Source: Terriglobales bacterium (GTDB lineage: Bacteria; Acidobacteriota; Terriglobia; Terriglobales; Acidobacteriaceae). From it: DNA of 64,000 nt. Of the stretch, positions 26,573 through 35,611 are shown in pieces (within the stretch, counting starts at the first letter, position 1; every line of letters begins with the position of its first letter). Below the pieces are notes generated by a model. It saw only the letters and a program-made list of their open reading frames with translations. It was not told the DNA's origin and did not search any database. A program made the position numbers and the translations under genes. The stretch is from NCBI GenBank assembly GCA_035561515.1, contig DATMXP010000054.1, positions 1-64,000 of the forward strand. The letters run 5' to 3'.

Positions 26573-26688
26573 GAAGAGGTCTCCTGTCGTCGGAACAGCT
26601 CCGCAGCATTAAACGCTAAACGCGCGCGATTGTCAGGCCGATATTGTCGTCGCTGCGGATGCTCTCAGCCGTCTGCTACCCTACTTCC

Positions 26689-27600
26689 GTGTCCCGTTCG
26701 CTCAAGGCACATCTTCTTCTCGTCTTCATCACGTTTGCGTGGGGAGCGACGTTTGTCGTCATCAAGGAAGCGCTCGCGCAGGTTTCGCCGCTGGTCTTTA
26801 ACGCCCTGCGGATGACCGTCGCGCTCATCGCGCTCATCATCATCCTTCATAAGCCGCTGAAGAGCATGACGCGTCCGGCCGCACTGGGAGGGCTTCTTGT
26901 CGGCGTTTTCCTCTGGCTCGGGTACGCCTTCCAGACCACCGGGCTTCATCTCACCACGCCCAGCAAATCTGCGTTCATCACCGGACTCTCTGTCGTTCTC
27001 GTGCCGATCATCGTTGCCGTCAGCGGCCGCCGCGTTCCGAACCGCTGGACATTGCTGGGCGTAGTCTGTGCTTTTTTCGGCCTTTACCTGATGACGATCC
27101 CCGCTAACGAATACTTCTCGCTGGCGTCTATTAATCGTGGGGATTTGCTTACTTTTGCCTGTGCAGTTTCATTTGCGTTTCACATTTTCACCACCGGATA
27201 CATGACCCAGCGGCACCCGTTCCAGCAGATTTCGGTCATGCAGGTAGCGACGGCCGCGGTGCTGACCACGTTCATCATTCCCGTGGAAGCTCCGCGCCTC
27301 GCCTGGACCAACCAGGTGGTATTTGCCGTTTTGTTCACTGGGCTGGTGTGTACCGCCCTTGCTTTTACGATTCAGGCATGGGCCCAGCAGTTCACTCCGC
27401 CTACTCACACGGCTCTGATCTTCGCGCTGGAACCCGTTTTTGCCGCGCTGACGTCGTATGTACTGTTGGGCGAGCGCCTTGGTGTGAGGGGTACGGTTGG
27501 CGCAATCCTCATCCTCGGCGGTATCCTTGTCTCGGAGCTTCGTGGGAGCGCTCTCGAGCCTGACCGCAACTTTGAGACGGCGATTCCGTCCAAACATTAG
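26689..27600 (+). CDS. EamA/DMT-family transporter
   Basis: 303-residue drug/metabolite transporter with ten predicted membrane helices and two EamA repeats (FITFAWGATFVVIKEAL near the start; ALIFALEPVFAALTSYVLLGERLG in the second half, the classic GE motif). Likely exports a small metabolite. GTG at 26689 gives MSRSLKAHLLL, the usual start; longer in-frame starts add an unlikely CYPTSV stretch. Divergent from the esterase. Confidence 0.87.
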   Translation: MSRSLKAHLLLVFITFAWGATFVVIKEALAQVSPLVFNALRMTVALIALIIILHKPLKSMTRPAALGGLLVGVFLWLGYAFQTTGLHLTTPSKSAFITGLSVVLVPIIVAVSGRRVPNRWTLLGVVCAFFGLYLMTIPANEYFSLASINRGDLLTFACAVSFAFHIFTTGYMTQRHPFQQISVMQVATAAVLTTFIIPVEAPRLAWTNQVVFAVLFTGLVCTALAFTIQAWAQQFTPPTHTALIFALEPVFAALTSYVLLGERLGVRGTVGAILILGGILVSELRGSALEPDRNFETAIPSKH

Positions 27601-27749
27601 GGACTTGAGAGCGATTGCAGAAACGAAACGGATATTTATTGCGTCTAAGTGGTAGGGGACTTCCCACACTTTGACTGCGAATTCATCTGGCGGCCTGAAT
27701 CCTGCAGTTTTTATCCAAATCTCTGTTCTAGTAAGTGGAGGAACAAACT

Positions 27750-29354
27750 ATGAATGAGCGCGTAAGCGCTTTCTGGGAGAAGGTCAAAGCCCATCGTCCG
27801 GGTTCCGCGCTGTTGATGCTGATTACGCTCGCAGTCGGCATCCTTATCGGCACGGTTATTTCCTACGGTGTTCGCGGACAAGACAAAAACATCTCAGCCG
27901 ATGCGACCCCGCTGACCATCCCGGAGCCAAAGCAACTTTCAACGACGTTCTCGCAAATTGCCAAACAATTAGAACCTGCTGTTGTAAACATCAACACTGA
28001 ATCCACCATCAAGCCGTCCACCCGACGCCGTTCGCCGCATGGCCGCATTACACCCGACAATCCGCCGGGCGACGATCAGGGCGATGAAGAGAATCCTTTC
28101 CAGGATTTCTTTGACCGCTTCTTCGGCGGCCAGGGCCCCGGCGCTTCTCCGGAAGGACTGCGCCAGCGCTCGCTGGGTTCCGGTGTGATCGTGGACTCCA
28201 AGGGATACATCATCACCAATCGTCACGTCGTGAACAAAGCTGATCGCATTCGCGTGAAGCTTCAGGGCGAATCCCAAGGAGACCCCGGACACGACGCGAA
28301 GGTCATCGGTGTGGATGAAGAGACGGATCTCGCCGTCATCAAGATCGACGTCAATAAGCCGCTTCCGGTCGCCAAACTCGGCAACTCGGACGGCGTGGGC
28401 GTTGGCGACTGGGTGCTTGCGATTGGCAGCCCGTTTTCACTGGAGAGCACTGTGACGGCCGGTATCATCTCGGCCAAGGGACGCTCGAATATCGTTCCGC
28501 AGCGCCAGTTCCAGTCGTTTATCCAGACCGACGCAGCCATTAACCCCGGCAACTCGGGTGGACCGCTCGTCAACATGGCCGGCGAGGTGATCGGCATCAA
28601 CACGGCGATCATTACCGGCGGCCAGGGTTACGAAGGCGTGGGTTTTGCCCTGCCGTCGAACCTGGTGGCCGACGTCTACAAGCAGTTGATCGGTCCCGAC
28701 CACAAGGTCACCCGCGGCTCCATTGGCGTGACTTTCCAGGCGACACCGAACCCGGCCGTGGCGCGTGTCTATGGCGGCGGTGCAGGTGTGACGCTGAGTG
28801 ACGTAGTGAAAGACAGCCCGGCGGCCCAGGCGGGTCTCCAGGTTGGCGACACTATCACCACCATCGAAGGGAAGAAGATCACATCGGGCGACGAACTCGT
28901 GGCGGATATTTCCGGCCGTAAACCCGGTTCCAAGATCAAAGTCGGCTATATCCGAAACGGCAAACCGGCGGAAACCACGGTTACCGTGGGCAGCCGCACC
29001 AAGCTATTCGGCAGCCAATTGGGTCTTGAGGATGAGACACCGGAAACCTCCGAGCCCGAGGAATCAAAACTCGGAGTCTCCGTTGACAACGTCTCGCCGG
29101 ATATCGCTGAGCGGCTGCAACTCCCGAATAACAAAGGAGTTGTGGTCACGAGCGTGAAGCCGGGATCGTTCGCCGACGACGTGGGTCTGGCCCGCGGCAT
29201 GATCATCCTTGAGGTGAACAAGCAGGCGGTCAATACTCAGGCCGATTTCAACCGGATCGTCTCCGGGTACAAATCTGGTCAGGACGTCGTATTCCTGGTC
29301 CGCCCCCCCGGACGGTCCAGCGGGACCGCCTTCTTGGGCGGAACCCTTCCGTAA
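27750..29354 (+). CDS. degP: HtrA/DegP-type periplasmic serine protease
   Basis: 534-residue Do-family protease and chaperone. It has an N-terminal membrane anchor (about 20-42). The trypsin-like domain carries the triad His159 (NRHVV), Asp193 (DLAVIK) and Ser269 (NPGNSGGPLV). Two PDZ domains follow (GVTLSDVVKDSPAAQAGL and GVVVTSVKPGSFADDVGL). A Pro/Asp-rich linker of about 55 residues precedes the protease domain. GGAGG is well placed before the ATG at 27750. No sigmaE-like promoter could be confirmed in the 149-base upstream spacer. Confidence 0.93.
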   Translation: MNERVSAFWEKVKAHRPGSALLMLITLAVGILIGTVISYGVRGQDKNISADATPLTIPEPKQLSTTFSQIAKQLEPAVVNINTESTIKPSTRRRSPHGRITPDNPPGDDQGDEENPFQDFFDRFFGGQGPGASPEGLRQRSLGSGVIVDSKGYIITNRHVVNKADRIRVKLQGESQGDPGHDAKVIGVDEETDLAVIKIDVNKPLPVAKLGNSDGVGVGDWVLAIGSPFSLESTVTAGIISAKGRSNIVPQRQFQSFIQTDAAINPGNSGGPLVNMAGEVIGINTAIITGGQGYEGVGFALPSNLVADVYKQLIGPDHKVTRGSIGVTFQATPNPAVARVYGGGAGVTLSDVVKDSPAAQAGLQVGDTITTIEGKKITSGDELVADISGRKPGSKIKVGYIRNGKPAETTVTVGSRTKLFGSQLGLEDETPETSEPEESKLGVSVDNVSPDIAERLQLPNNKGVVVTSVKPGSFADDVGLARGMIILEVNKQAVNTQADFNRIVSGYKSGQDVVFLVRPPGRSSGTAFLGGTLP

Positions 29355-29366
29355 TCTGGTCAAAGG

Positions 29367-29405
29367 CAGGCACCAGCGGTCTAATGCTTTCCACGCTGGT
29401 GCCTG
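29367..29405 (+). terminator. terminator-like hairpin after degP
   Basis: A perfect 12-bp stem CAGGCACCAGCG / CGCTGGTGCCTG with a 15-base loop, starting 13 bases after the degP stop. There is no strong T-run, so it may be a rho-assisted or mRNA-stabilising hairpin. Confidence 0.5.
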
Positions 29406-29500
29406 TTCCTGTAAAATCAGGCACTTACATTGATAGCAAACGTATAAACCCGGACAAGCATCCAGAACTATAGCTGGATCCCTTCCGGCTGAGGTGTTGT

Positions 29501-30028
29501 TTGCGATTCGTACGCCATTTTTCACTACAACTCGGGCTCATCCTGATCGCCACGCTGGCGATCACCAGTTCGGCATTCGGTACAACCACCAAGAAGACCA
29601 GTTCGCACACCACCGTCAAGAAGACCGCCACCACCAAATCCAAGGCCACTTCGCACTCGAAGTCACACAAGAAGAGCAGGAGAACTGCGAAGAAGTCCTG
29701 GAAGAGCCGCGGACAACAGGCCATGAGTTCCGAGCGCGCCCGGGAGATCCAGGAAGCGCTCATCCGCGAGAAGTACCTTTCCGGCGAACCCACCGGTGCC
29801 TGGGATGCCCGGACACAGGAAGCTTGCCGCCGTTATCAGGGCGACAATGGCTGGCAGACCAAGGTCTTGCCCGATTCCCGCGCACTCATCAAGCTGGGAC
29901 TCGGACCCGACCACAGCAAGGTCCTGAATCCCGAAACGGCCGCCACCAGTCCGTATCAGCCGGGCGGCGGAGAGAAAATCTCTTCTCCGGAGAGTGCACT
30001 TCAGCCGGCAGTCACGGCCATCCGGTAA
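29501..30028 (+). CDS. secreted peptidoglycan-binding-domain protein with Lys/Thr/Ser-rich linker
   Basis: 175 residues with a signal peptide (LQLGLILIATLAITSSAFG). A low-complexity basic linker (about 27-72, KKTSSHTTVKKTATTKSK...) follows, then a PG_binding_1-like domain (RAREIQEALIREKYLSGEPTGAWDART ... RRYQGDNGWQT). The linker would contact envelope polyanions or the cell wall. TTG start preceded by GAGGTG. A strong terminator follows the stop. Function in envelope biology is inferred from the domain only. Confidence 0.75.
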   Translation: MRFVRHFSLQLGLILIATLAITSSAFGTTTKKTSSHTTVKKTATTKSKATSHSKSHKKSRRTAKKSWKSRGQQAMSSERAREIQEALIREKYLSGEPTGAWDARTQEACRRYQGDNGWQTKVLPDSRALIKLGLGPDHSKVLNPETAATSPYQPGGGEKISSPESALQPAVTAIR

Positions 30029-30058
30029 CCCGGTCAATTCGTTAGAACTCAGTTCAGA

Positions 30059-30087
30059 ACCCCGCCGAATGCGGGGTTTTGATTTTG
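30059..30087 (+). terminator. rho-independent terminator
   Basis: CCCCGC / GCGGGG stem with a CGAAT loop, followed by TTTTGATTTT, between the peptidoglycan-binding gene and the convergent CpsB-like gene. Confidence 0.85.
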
Positions 30088-30091
30088 GAAG

Positions 30092-30817
30092 TTAGACTTC
30101 AGGAAGGTAGGGCAGTAGTTCGCCTTTCACGATAGCTCGGGGATTGTCCCTCACCAGCGCCTCCGCCACCATGTCTCCGGCCATCTTGCGCACCTGCTCG
30201 CGCGCTTCCGAGAGAATTGGCGGCCTTGAATTGGTGCTGTGCGCGTCGGTGGCGACTACGTGCACGGCATTCTGATCGATAAGCCATCGTGCTAGCGCCT
30301 CGGCCTGCTTGCCCCATCGGCCGGTAAGCGAGTTGGCCGTCACCTGTACAACGCATCCTGCCCTCGCCCATTCGAGCACGCGATCCGGCGTCTTTTGCAG
30401 GATCGGGTTCCTCTCCGGATGCGTAAGGATTGGCCGAAAACCCATGTTCATCATCTGCGCAAGTTGCCCGTCGATCGACGGCGGAAGAGAAAAGTCGCTG
30501 AACTCGATCAGGATGTACGGCGTATCGCCGATTGTGTATCGGCCGGGGTGCGTCAGGGCATCCTGGATGTTCTCAAAGCTGAAGTGGAAGTCACATCCGA
30601 GCGAGAGGGCCGGCTGCCCGCCACATTTCCGGCGCAGAAGATCCAGGGTTTCTTCGAGGTATCGCCGATCGTAGATGTACTCGTCGTTCGCGTGCGGCGT
30701 CGCGACGATATGTTCGATCCCATCCTGCCACGCCATGGCGCACATCTGGAGAGCGATCTCCCAGTTGCGTGCGCCGTCATCGACTTCAGGAATGACGTGA
30801 CAATGGATATCGAACAT
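30092..30817 (-). CDS. CpsB/YwqE-like PHP-domain tyrosine phosphatase
   Basis: 241-residue metal-dependent phosphatase of the PHP fold. The metal ligands are visible in DIHCHVIPEVDDGA, VATPHAND, LTHPERN and VATDAHS. Gram-positive relatives dephosphorylate the BY-kinase that controls capsule or exopolysaccharide synthesis; no BY-kinase or eps gene adjoins it. Same strand as the AlaA-like gene, 15 bases downstream of it, so co-transcribed. Confidence 0.83.
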   Translation of the reverse strand: MFDIHCHVIPEVDDGARNWEIALQMCAMAWQDGIEHIVATPHANDEYIYDRRYLEETLDLLRRKCGGQPALSLGCDFHFSFENIQDALTHPGRYTIGDTPYILIEFSDFSLPPSIDGQLAQMMNMGFRPILTHPERNPILQKTPDRVLEWARAGCVVQVTANSLTGRWGKQAEALARWLIDQNAVHVVATDAHSTNSRPPILSEAREQVRKMAGDMVAEALVRDNPRAIVKGELLPYLPEV

Positions 30818-30832
30818 CGCCGTCCCGCCTGA

Positions 30833-32044
30833 TTACCTGTAGTGCTCCGCCATAAACTCCGAGATGGCGTTATACGCCTGCCGCAGCACGTCATCCTGCG
30901 GCAGGAACACCGACCGGAAATGTTTTGTCCCGGGCTTCTGGCCAAAGCCGCTACCATGCACCACCAGCACGGCCTTCTCCCACAGCAGCTTTTTTACGAA
31001 GTCGAGGTCGTCTTCCGGGATATTGATCTTCGGGAACGCATAGAAGGCTCCCTCTGGCGCTACACACGACACGCGTGGATTCGAATTCACCCACTCCATC
31101 GTGATGTCGCGGCGTCCTTTCAGTTTCGCCTGCACTTCCTTCAAGTGGTCCTGTGGACCTTCCAGCGCTGGCTTGATCGCGCACTGCATCGGATGGCTCG
31201 CGCACAATCTCGACCGCAGCAGCTTGTTGATGCCCTCCACGTAATCCTTCGAGGCCACTGGATCGCCGCTTATGATTCCCCAGCCAATCCGCCATCCCGG
31301 GGCCAGGTAGGACTTCGACAGTCCGCCAAACGTCACCATTGTCACGTCACTTGCCAACGAGGCCAGCGGAACCAGCGGTTTCTCGCCCATCAACAGCTTG
31401 TCGTAAATCTCATCCGCGAAGATCACCAGGTTGTGACGCCGTGCCAAGTCCACGATCTTCATCAGCGTGTCGCGGCTGTAGAGCGCACCAGTCGGATTAT
31501 TGGGATTGATGACCACGATCGCGCGTGTCTTCGGCGTGATCTTCCGCTCCAGGTCTTCCATGTCCGGAGCCCAGCCGTTCTCTTCGTCGAGGTCGTACGG
31601 CGTCAGCGGCATCTCCAATTTCGCTAGCACCGCCGAGTACAGTGGATACTCCGGGCTGGGCGTCAACACCGATTCGCCCTTGTTCAGCAGAGCCGCAAAG
31701 CAGATGTCAACGCACTCGCTCACGCCGCTGGTCACGAACACATCCAGCACATTGCGGATGCCCTTGCGATCAGCCTCACCCCTGATTGCCGCGACAGCTT
31801 CGGCCGTGCCCGACGAAGGCGAGTAGCCATTCTTGCCGTCGCGCATCGCCTTGTAGACAGCCTCCACCATGTGCGGAGGCGTCGCGAAATCGAACTTCAA
31901 AGGATCGCCAATATTCAATGGCAGGATTTTCTTGCCGGTCTTTGCCACCTCATCGGCCAGTACGGCCAGGTCTCGAATGGCATAGCGGACATTATCCAGG
32001 CGCGAAGCAGGGGCTATGGGACGAAGCGTTTCAGTGGTGGACAT
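30833..32044 (-). CDS. alaA: AlaA-like PLP aminotransferase (class I/II)
   Basis: 403-residue fold-type I aminotransferase. Substrate and PLP motifs: PLNIGDPLKFDF, TSGVSECVDICFAALL, NPNNPTGALYSR, the PLP-phosphate region FADEIYDKLL, and the Schiff-base lysine in GGLSKSYLAPGWRIGW. The NIGDP...F pattern and length fit glutamate-pyruvate (alanine) aminotransferases rather than aspartate ones. Substrate specificity is not proven. Confidence 0.85.
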   Translation of the reverse strand: MSTTETLRPIAPASRLDNVRYAIRDLAVLADEVAKTGKKILPLNIGDPLKFDFATPPHMVEAVYKAMRDGKNGYSPSSGTAEAVAAIRGEADRKGIRNVLDVFVTSGVSECVDICFAALLNKGESVLTPSPEYPLYSAVLAKLEMPLTPYDLDEENGWAPDMEDLERKITPKTRAIVVINPNNPTGALYSRDTLMKIVDLARRHNLVIFADEIYDKLLMGEKPLVPLASLASDVTMVTFGGLSKSYLAPGWRIGWGIISGDPVASKDYVEGINKLLRSRLCASHPMQCAIKPALEGPQDHLKEVQAKLKGRRDITMEWVNSNPRVSCVAPEGAFYAFPKINIPEDDLDFVKKLLWEKAVLVVHGSGFGQKPGTKHFRSVFLPQDDVLRQAYNAISEFMAEHYR

Positions 32045-32168
32045 ACGCCGTCTATTCTATTTGTTAACCACGCGGGAAGGAACCGCTTGCAACACCCCGT
32101 CCCGTGATCTAGCCCCACCCAAACCATCTTTTGTATCGGCCAGAAGGACGCGACCGTCTAAACACACT

Positions 32169-33014
32169 GTGACGAAAGCCGACCTCCAGCCCCTCGCCCG
32201 CAAAGCCGAAGCTCTCCGCCGCCTGCACCACGGACCCCATGCAGTCGTGTTTCCGAATGCCTGGGACGTCACCAGTGCCCGCATCGTCGAAGCCGCCGGG
32301 TTCCCGGCGATCGCCACCACGAGTGCCGGTATCGCCAACCTGTTCGGCTATCCCGACAGCCAAATCATCAGTCGGGACGAAATGCTCTCGATGGTCGCCC
32401 GTATCGCCGCTGCGGTGAGCGTTCCGGTCAGCGCCGACATGGAGGCCGGATACGCAGACACCGCCCTCCAGATGTACGACACGGCGGAAGAGATCATCCG
32501 CGCCGGCGCCGTCGGCCTGAATCTGGAAGACAGCCTCAACGACGAATCCCGTCTCGTCGATCTTGATCTTGAGCTCGAAAAGATCAAGGCGGTTCGGCAG
32601 GCGTCCGAAGACACCGGCGTTCCTCTCGTCCTGAACGCCCGTACCGACGCGTACTGGTGGAAGGGCGCACAGCCGGCCACGCGCATGAAGGAAACCATTC
32701 GCCGTGCCAACGCCTTCCGTGAAGCGGGCGCCGATTGCATCTTCATCCCCGGCTTGAAAGATCTCGACGAGATCCGTCTCTTTCTGCGCGAAAGTCCTGG
32801 ACCTCTCAATATCCTGGCTTTCCCCGGCGTGCCGTCAATCGCGGAATTGGAGGAAGCAGGTGTGCGCCGCGTGAGTATCGGGTCGGGAGGATACCGCACC
32901 GCCATGGGATTGATGCGACGGCTGGTTGAGCAGATAAAGACCGGCGGCAGTTATGACCTGATCAGCGAGTATGCGATCCCATTTCCTGAGGTCAATGCGC
33001 TGTTGAGAAAGTAG
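32169..33014 (+). CDS. isocitrate lyase / PEP-mutase family enzyme
   Basis: 281-residue TIM-barrel enzyme. Family motifs: VFPNAWDVTSARIVEAAGFPAIATTS, Mg-binding SADMEAGYAD, GLNLEDS and LNARTDAYW. It lacks the ICL-type KKCGH catalytic loop, so it is not a glyoxylate-shunt isocitrate lyase. It resembles the broad phosphoenolpyruvate mutase/oxaloacetate decarboxylase branch of unknown physiological substrate. GTG at 32169 is preferred because an upstream extension would overlap the divergent alaA start. Its 3' end overlaps the convergent GGDEF gene by 23 bases. Confidence 0.82.
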   Translation: MTKADLQPLARKAEALRRLHHGPHAVVFPNAWDVTSARIVEAAGFPAIATTSAGIANLFGYPDSQIISRDEMLSMVARIAAAVSVPVSADMEAGYADTALQMYDTAEEIIRAGAVGLNLEDSLNDESRLVDLDLELEKIKAVRQASEDTGVPLVLNARTDAYWWKGAQPATRMKETIRRANAFREAGADCIFIPGLKDLDEIRLFLRESPGPLNILAFPGVPSIAELEEAGVRRVSIGSGGYRTAMGLMRRLVEQIKTGGSYDLISEYAIPFPEVNALLRK

Positions 33015-33822
33015 TCTCGTCAGCCCGAGGTTTTTTCCTGGCGAGCATGTCTTCGTCCGCTATCCGCAGCAGGTCGGTGGCCGTACGCCCGGGAGCCAGT
33101 TCAGACATGCCACACGTGACCGTCACTTCGTACGAGTGCTTCTCTTTCTGTTTGTCTTTCCGGCTCCAGGCCCCGAGGTACTCGTGGATGCGGTGCACGA
33201 CGACGTCGGCCTGTGCCACCGACGTGTCACCCAGCAGGATCACAAATTCATCACCGCCGAAGCGGATCACGGTATCCGAAGCGCGCACTGAACTTCCCAG
33301 TACTTCCGCCACTTGGTGTAGGACGTTGTCGCCGACCAGGTGCCCGAACCGGGAATTGAAGTCCTTAAAGTTGTCGACGTCTACCATCAGCACTGTAAGC
33401 GGCGTGCTCTTGCGTTGGGCGCGGCTGATTTCCTTCACCATTAACCGGTCGAGGCATCGGCGATTGAAAGCCCCCGTCAGCGGATCCAGTTGCGCGCTGC
33501 GCTCCACGATAATCAATTGCCGCAACAACTCGCGGCGATTCGCCCGGATCACCCTGCGCTCGTAATAGAGATAGGCGTTTAGCAGCAGGATCAACGCAAA
33601 CAGCCCAAGCACGAGTTCCGGAGAGTTTTTCGATTTCACAATCGACCGGAAATCGAGCGCCAGTTGAGGATTGACTGCAGCCACCAGGGCGGCAGCCCCG
33701 GCCAAACCGATCAGCGCACCGATCGCCCAAATCTCAAAATCGCGGCCCTCCAGTCCCTCAAGTTCGCGCTGCAAAACTTCGATGCGGTCCTCGGGCTCCG
33801 CCGCCTGAATGCTCTTGTCCAT
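32992..33822 (-). CDS. membrane-anchored GGDEF diguanylate cyclase
   Basis: 276-residue c-di-GMP synthase. A short cytoplasmic coiled head is followed by two membrane helices (about 32-50 and 70-87) and a coiled linker. The catalytic GGDEF domain has the intact signature RFGGDEF (189-193). The RxxD product-inhibition I-site RASD lies exactly five residues upstream (180-183), so feedback by c-di-GMP is expected. It follows a receiver gene and a PilZ gene on the same strand, a coherent c-di-GMP group. Confidence 0.92.
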   Translation of the reverse strand: MDKSIQAAEPEDRIEVLQRELEGLEGRDFEIWAIGALIGLAGAAALVAAVNPQLALDFRSIVKSKNSPELVLGLFALILLLNAYLYYERRVIRANRRELLRQLIIVERSAQLDPLTGAFNRRCLDRLMVKEISRAQRKSTPLTVLMVDVDNFKDFNSRFGHLVGDNVLHQVAEVLGSSVRASDTVIRFGGDEFVILLGDTSVAQADVVVHRIHEYLGAWSRKDKQKEKHSYEVTVTCGMSELAPGRTATDLLRIADEDMLARKKPRADETTFSTAH

Positions 33823-33942
33823 GTTCGCCTTCGTTGAAACGGATGTTACTTCAAAATGCGCGCGGGACGGAGAAAATCGGACGATGGGTAATCACGACAG
33901 TCCATGCACCTGGCGTATTTGGCGGGACGAAAGCTCTCGAAA

Positions 33943-34803
33943 CTATCGAGGCTTGTACTGAAGCCCGAACTCTCCGGGAATGTCGAGCGTCGGACGGCAA
34001 CGCACGCGGGCAATCTTGGCCGGCAGGAATACGTTGGCGCCATCGCTCATATAAGGTACCGCCACCGTTATCTGTGTGTCGGGGGGGTAGTCCACCAGGC
34101 TCAGGAAACGGATGCCACCACGTGACATGTCGAGGACGTCTACGACATCGTCATCATAGCCTTGCCGCTTGAGGCATGCCTTTATGTTCTTGAGTGCGAC
34201 CCGCGGATGCTTTCGGTCGTTTACCTTACGAGCTTTGCGCTCCGGCGCGCTGAGCGGGCTCAGGTACGACTCGCTGCCGGTCACCAGTCCGTTGTCGCCG
34301 AGCAGGACTGGCTTCTGCCAGAGCGTTTCCTGCTTGCACACTTCGCATTCATGCGGAACCGTGCGGGTCTGCTCGTAAACCATCAGATCGACTTCGCCGA
34401 GGTGCAGCAGTTCCTGGCGCGAACAGCGTGAGCACTGCAGCACGGTTCGGCCTACCTGCGGGGTCGCCTGCGGATCGGGAAAGTTAATGTCCCAGAAATC
34501 GGAAGCTGCAGGTGGCAGGAAATGGAAACCGTAGAGGTAGTCTTCTCCGCGAACCCCCACCTGCGCGACGACGCGCGCCGTCACTTGTTTGTCGGCGCGG
34601 GAAATCGTCAACTGTGATCCGTTCTTCAGCGACTGCGAGGTAGCCAGCAGGCCGCCGTCACGCGTTACGACGTCGGTGAGCGCCTCGGTGTCGTACGGAT
34701 GTCCCGCCGAATCGGTTCCGGCGATTTGGATCCGGAACGCATAACGGATTCGATCGCTACGCCTTAGTGCCTGCTCTTTTTCTGCCGCAGCCGACTGGTC
34801 CAC
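33943..34803 (-). CDS. PilZ-domain protein with internal zinc ribbon
   Basis: 286 residues in three parts. The N-terminal 15-110 is a degenerate PilZ-like barrel (RRSDRIRYAFRIQIAGTD). The middle has paired CxxC motifs, C124xxC127 and C153xxC156, a rubredoxin-like zinc ribbon. The C-terminal 195-286 is a PilZ domain with c-di-GMP motifs R197xxxR201 (RKHPRV) and D225MSRGG230. It probably binds c-di-GMP made by the neighbouring GGDEF protein. The GTG at 34803 has GGGAG at ideal spacing; the longer frame upstream reads Arg/Pro-rich and is not coding. The combination of PilZ with a zinc ribbon is unusual in my experience. Confidence 0.82.
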   Translation of the reverse strand: MDQSAAAEKEQALRRSDRIRYAFRIQIAGTDSAGHPYDTEALTDVVTRDGGLLATSQSLKNGSQLTISRADKQVTARVVAQVGVRGEDYLYGFHFLPPAASDFWDINFPDPQATPQVGRTVLQCSRCSRQELLHLGEVDLMVYEQTRTVPHECEVCKQETLWQKPVLLGDNGLVTGSESYLSPLSAPERKARKVNDRKHPRVALKNIKACLKRQGYDDDVVDVLDMSRGGIRFLSLVDYPPDTQITVAVPYMSDGANVFLPAKIARVRCRPTLDIPGEFGLQYKPR

Positions 34804-34968
34804 AGGATTCTCCCGAAAATACCTGCACTTCCGGCCATGATATGACAATTTTTGGCGCTGGCAAATGTTACTTACGGCTCTGGCTGGAAGGGGTGTTTTC
34901 CGCGGTTTTTGGGGTATGGCGGGATAAGAGCGATGTCTTGCAATGTACAGGAGCTTAGGGATGGTTGG

Positions 34969-34991
34969 GAAGGCGGTCGAAAGCCGCCTTC
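34969..34991 (-). terminator. hairpin after the receiver gene
   Basis: GAAGGCGG / CCGCCTTC perfect 8-bp stem with a 7-base loop just past the stop at 34994 on the minus strand. No T-run follows, so termination efficiency is uncertain. Confidence 0.45.
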
Positions 34992-34993
34992 GG

Positions 34994-35452
34994 CTAGCTG
35001 ACGCGGCGAGCGCGACCGGCCTGCGTGTCCTTGGACGCGGTGGCCGCCTTGACGGGTGTATTGCGGGTTTCGAGCTTGCGCTTGTGATCTTCGTGGGTGA
35101 TGAGCAGAGCTTCGATCTGCCGGAGCAGGTCGTTGGCATTCATCGGTTTCACCAGCATGGACTCCGCGCCGCGGCTCTTCCAATCGCTGCCCAGCGACGG
35201 GTATGCCGTCAGAATCGCGACCGCCGGATTGTATTCCTGCTGCTTGGCGGCCCGGATCACATCGTAGCCGGCTGTTTCGGTTTCCATTCGCATGTCGGTG
35301 ATGACCATGTGGTAACTGCCTTCGCCTAACTTGCCCTCGGCCTCGCGAGCGGACGCGGCCGTCTCGACTTCGAATCCGTTCATTTCGAGAATGGCTCTAA
35401 GAGTTAGCAGTATCGCAAGCTCGTCATCAACCAACAGAATGCGACGTTTCAT
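34994..35452 (-). CDS. single-domain response regulator
   Basis: 152-residue CheY-like receiver with acidic pair DDE (9-11), phosphoacceptor Asp53 in VITDMRM, conserved Thr in ILTAYPS and Lys in MLVKPMN. A basic 30-residue tail follows and no output domain is present. GGAGG precedes the ATG at 35452. It is the first gene of the minus-strand run receiver - PilZ - GGDEF, so it may transmit a kinase signal into c-di-GMP control; the partner kinase is unknown. Confidence 0.88.
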   Translation of the reverse strand: MKRRILLVDDELAILLTLRAILEMNGFEVETAASAREAEGKLGEGSYHMVITDMRMETETAGYDVIRAAKQQEYNPAVAILTAYPSLGSDWKSRGAESMLVKPMNANDLLRQIEALLITHEDHKRKLETRNTPVKAATASKDTQAGRARRVS

Positions 35453-35595
35453 AAGTGACCTCCAGGGGATCGGGTCGAGCAATGAATCGTTTCCAAACGT
35501 GAACCGTTGGATGCACCAACGGGCTGAGTAGTTGGTTTCGGACTTAGTACCGCAACGATCTCGAAGTGACGAAGAGAATCCTCACCGCTGACGGC

Positions 35596-35601
35596 TATAA
35601 T
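35596..35601 (+). promoter_or_regulatory. -10 element for mtaB
   Basis: A perfect TATAAT lies 10 bases before the mtaB ATG; no convincing -35 is seen. If used, the mtaB transcript would be almost leaderless. Confidence 0.4.
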
Positions 35602-35611
35602 AACCGAAGTC

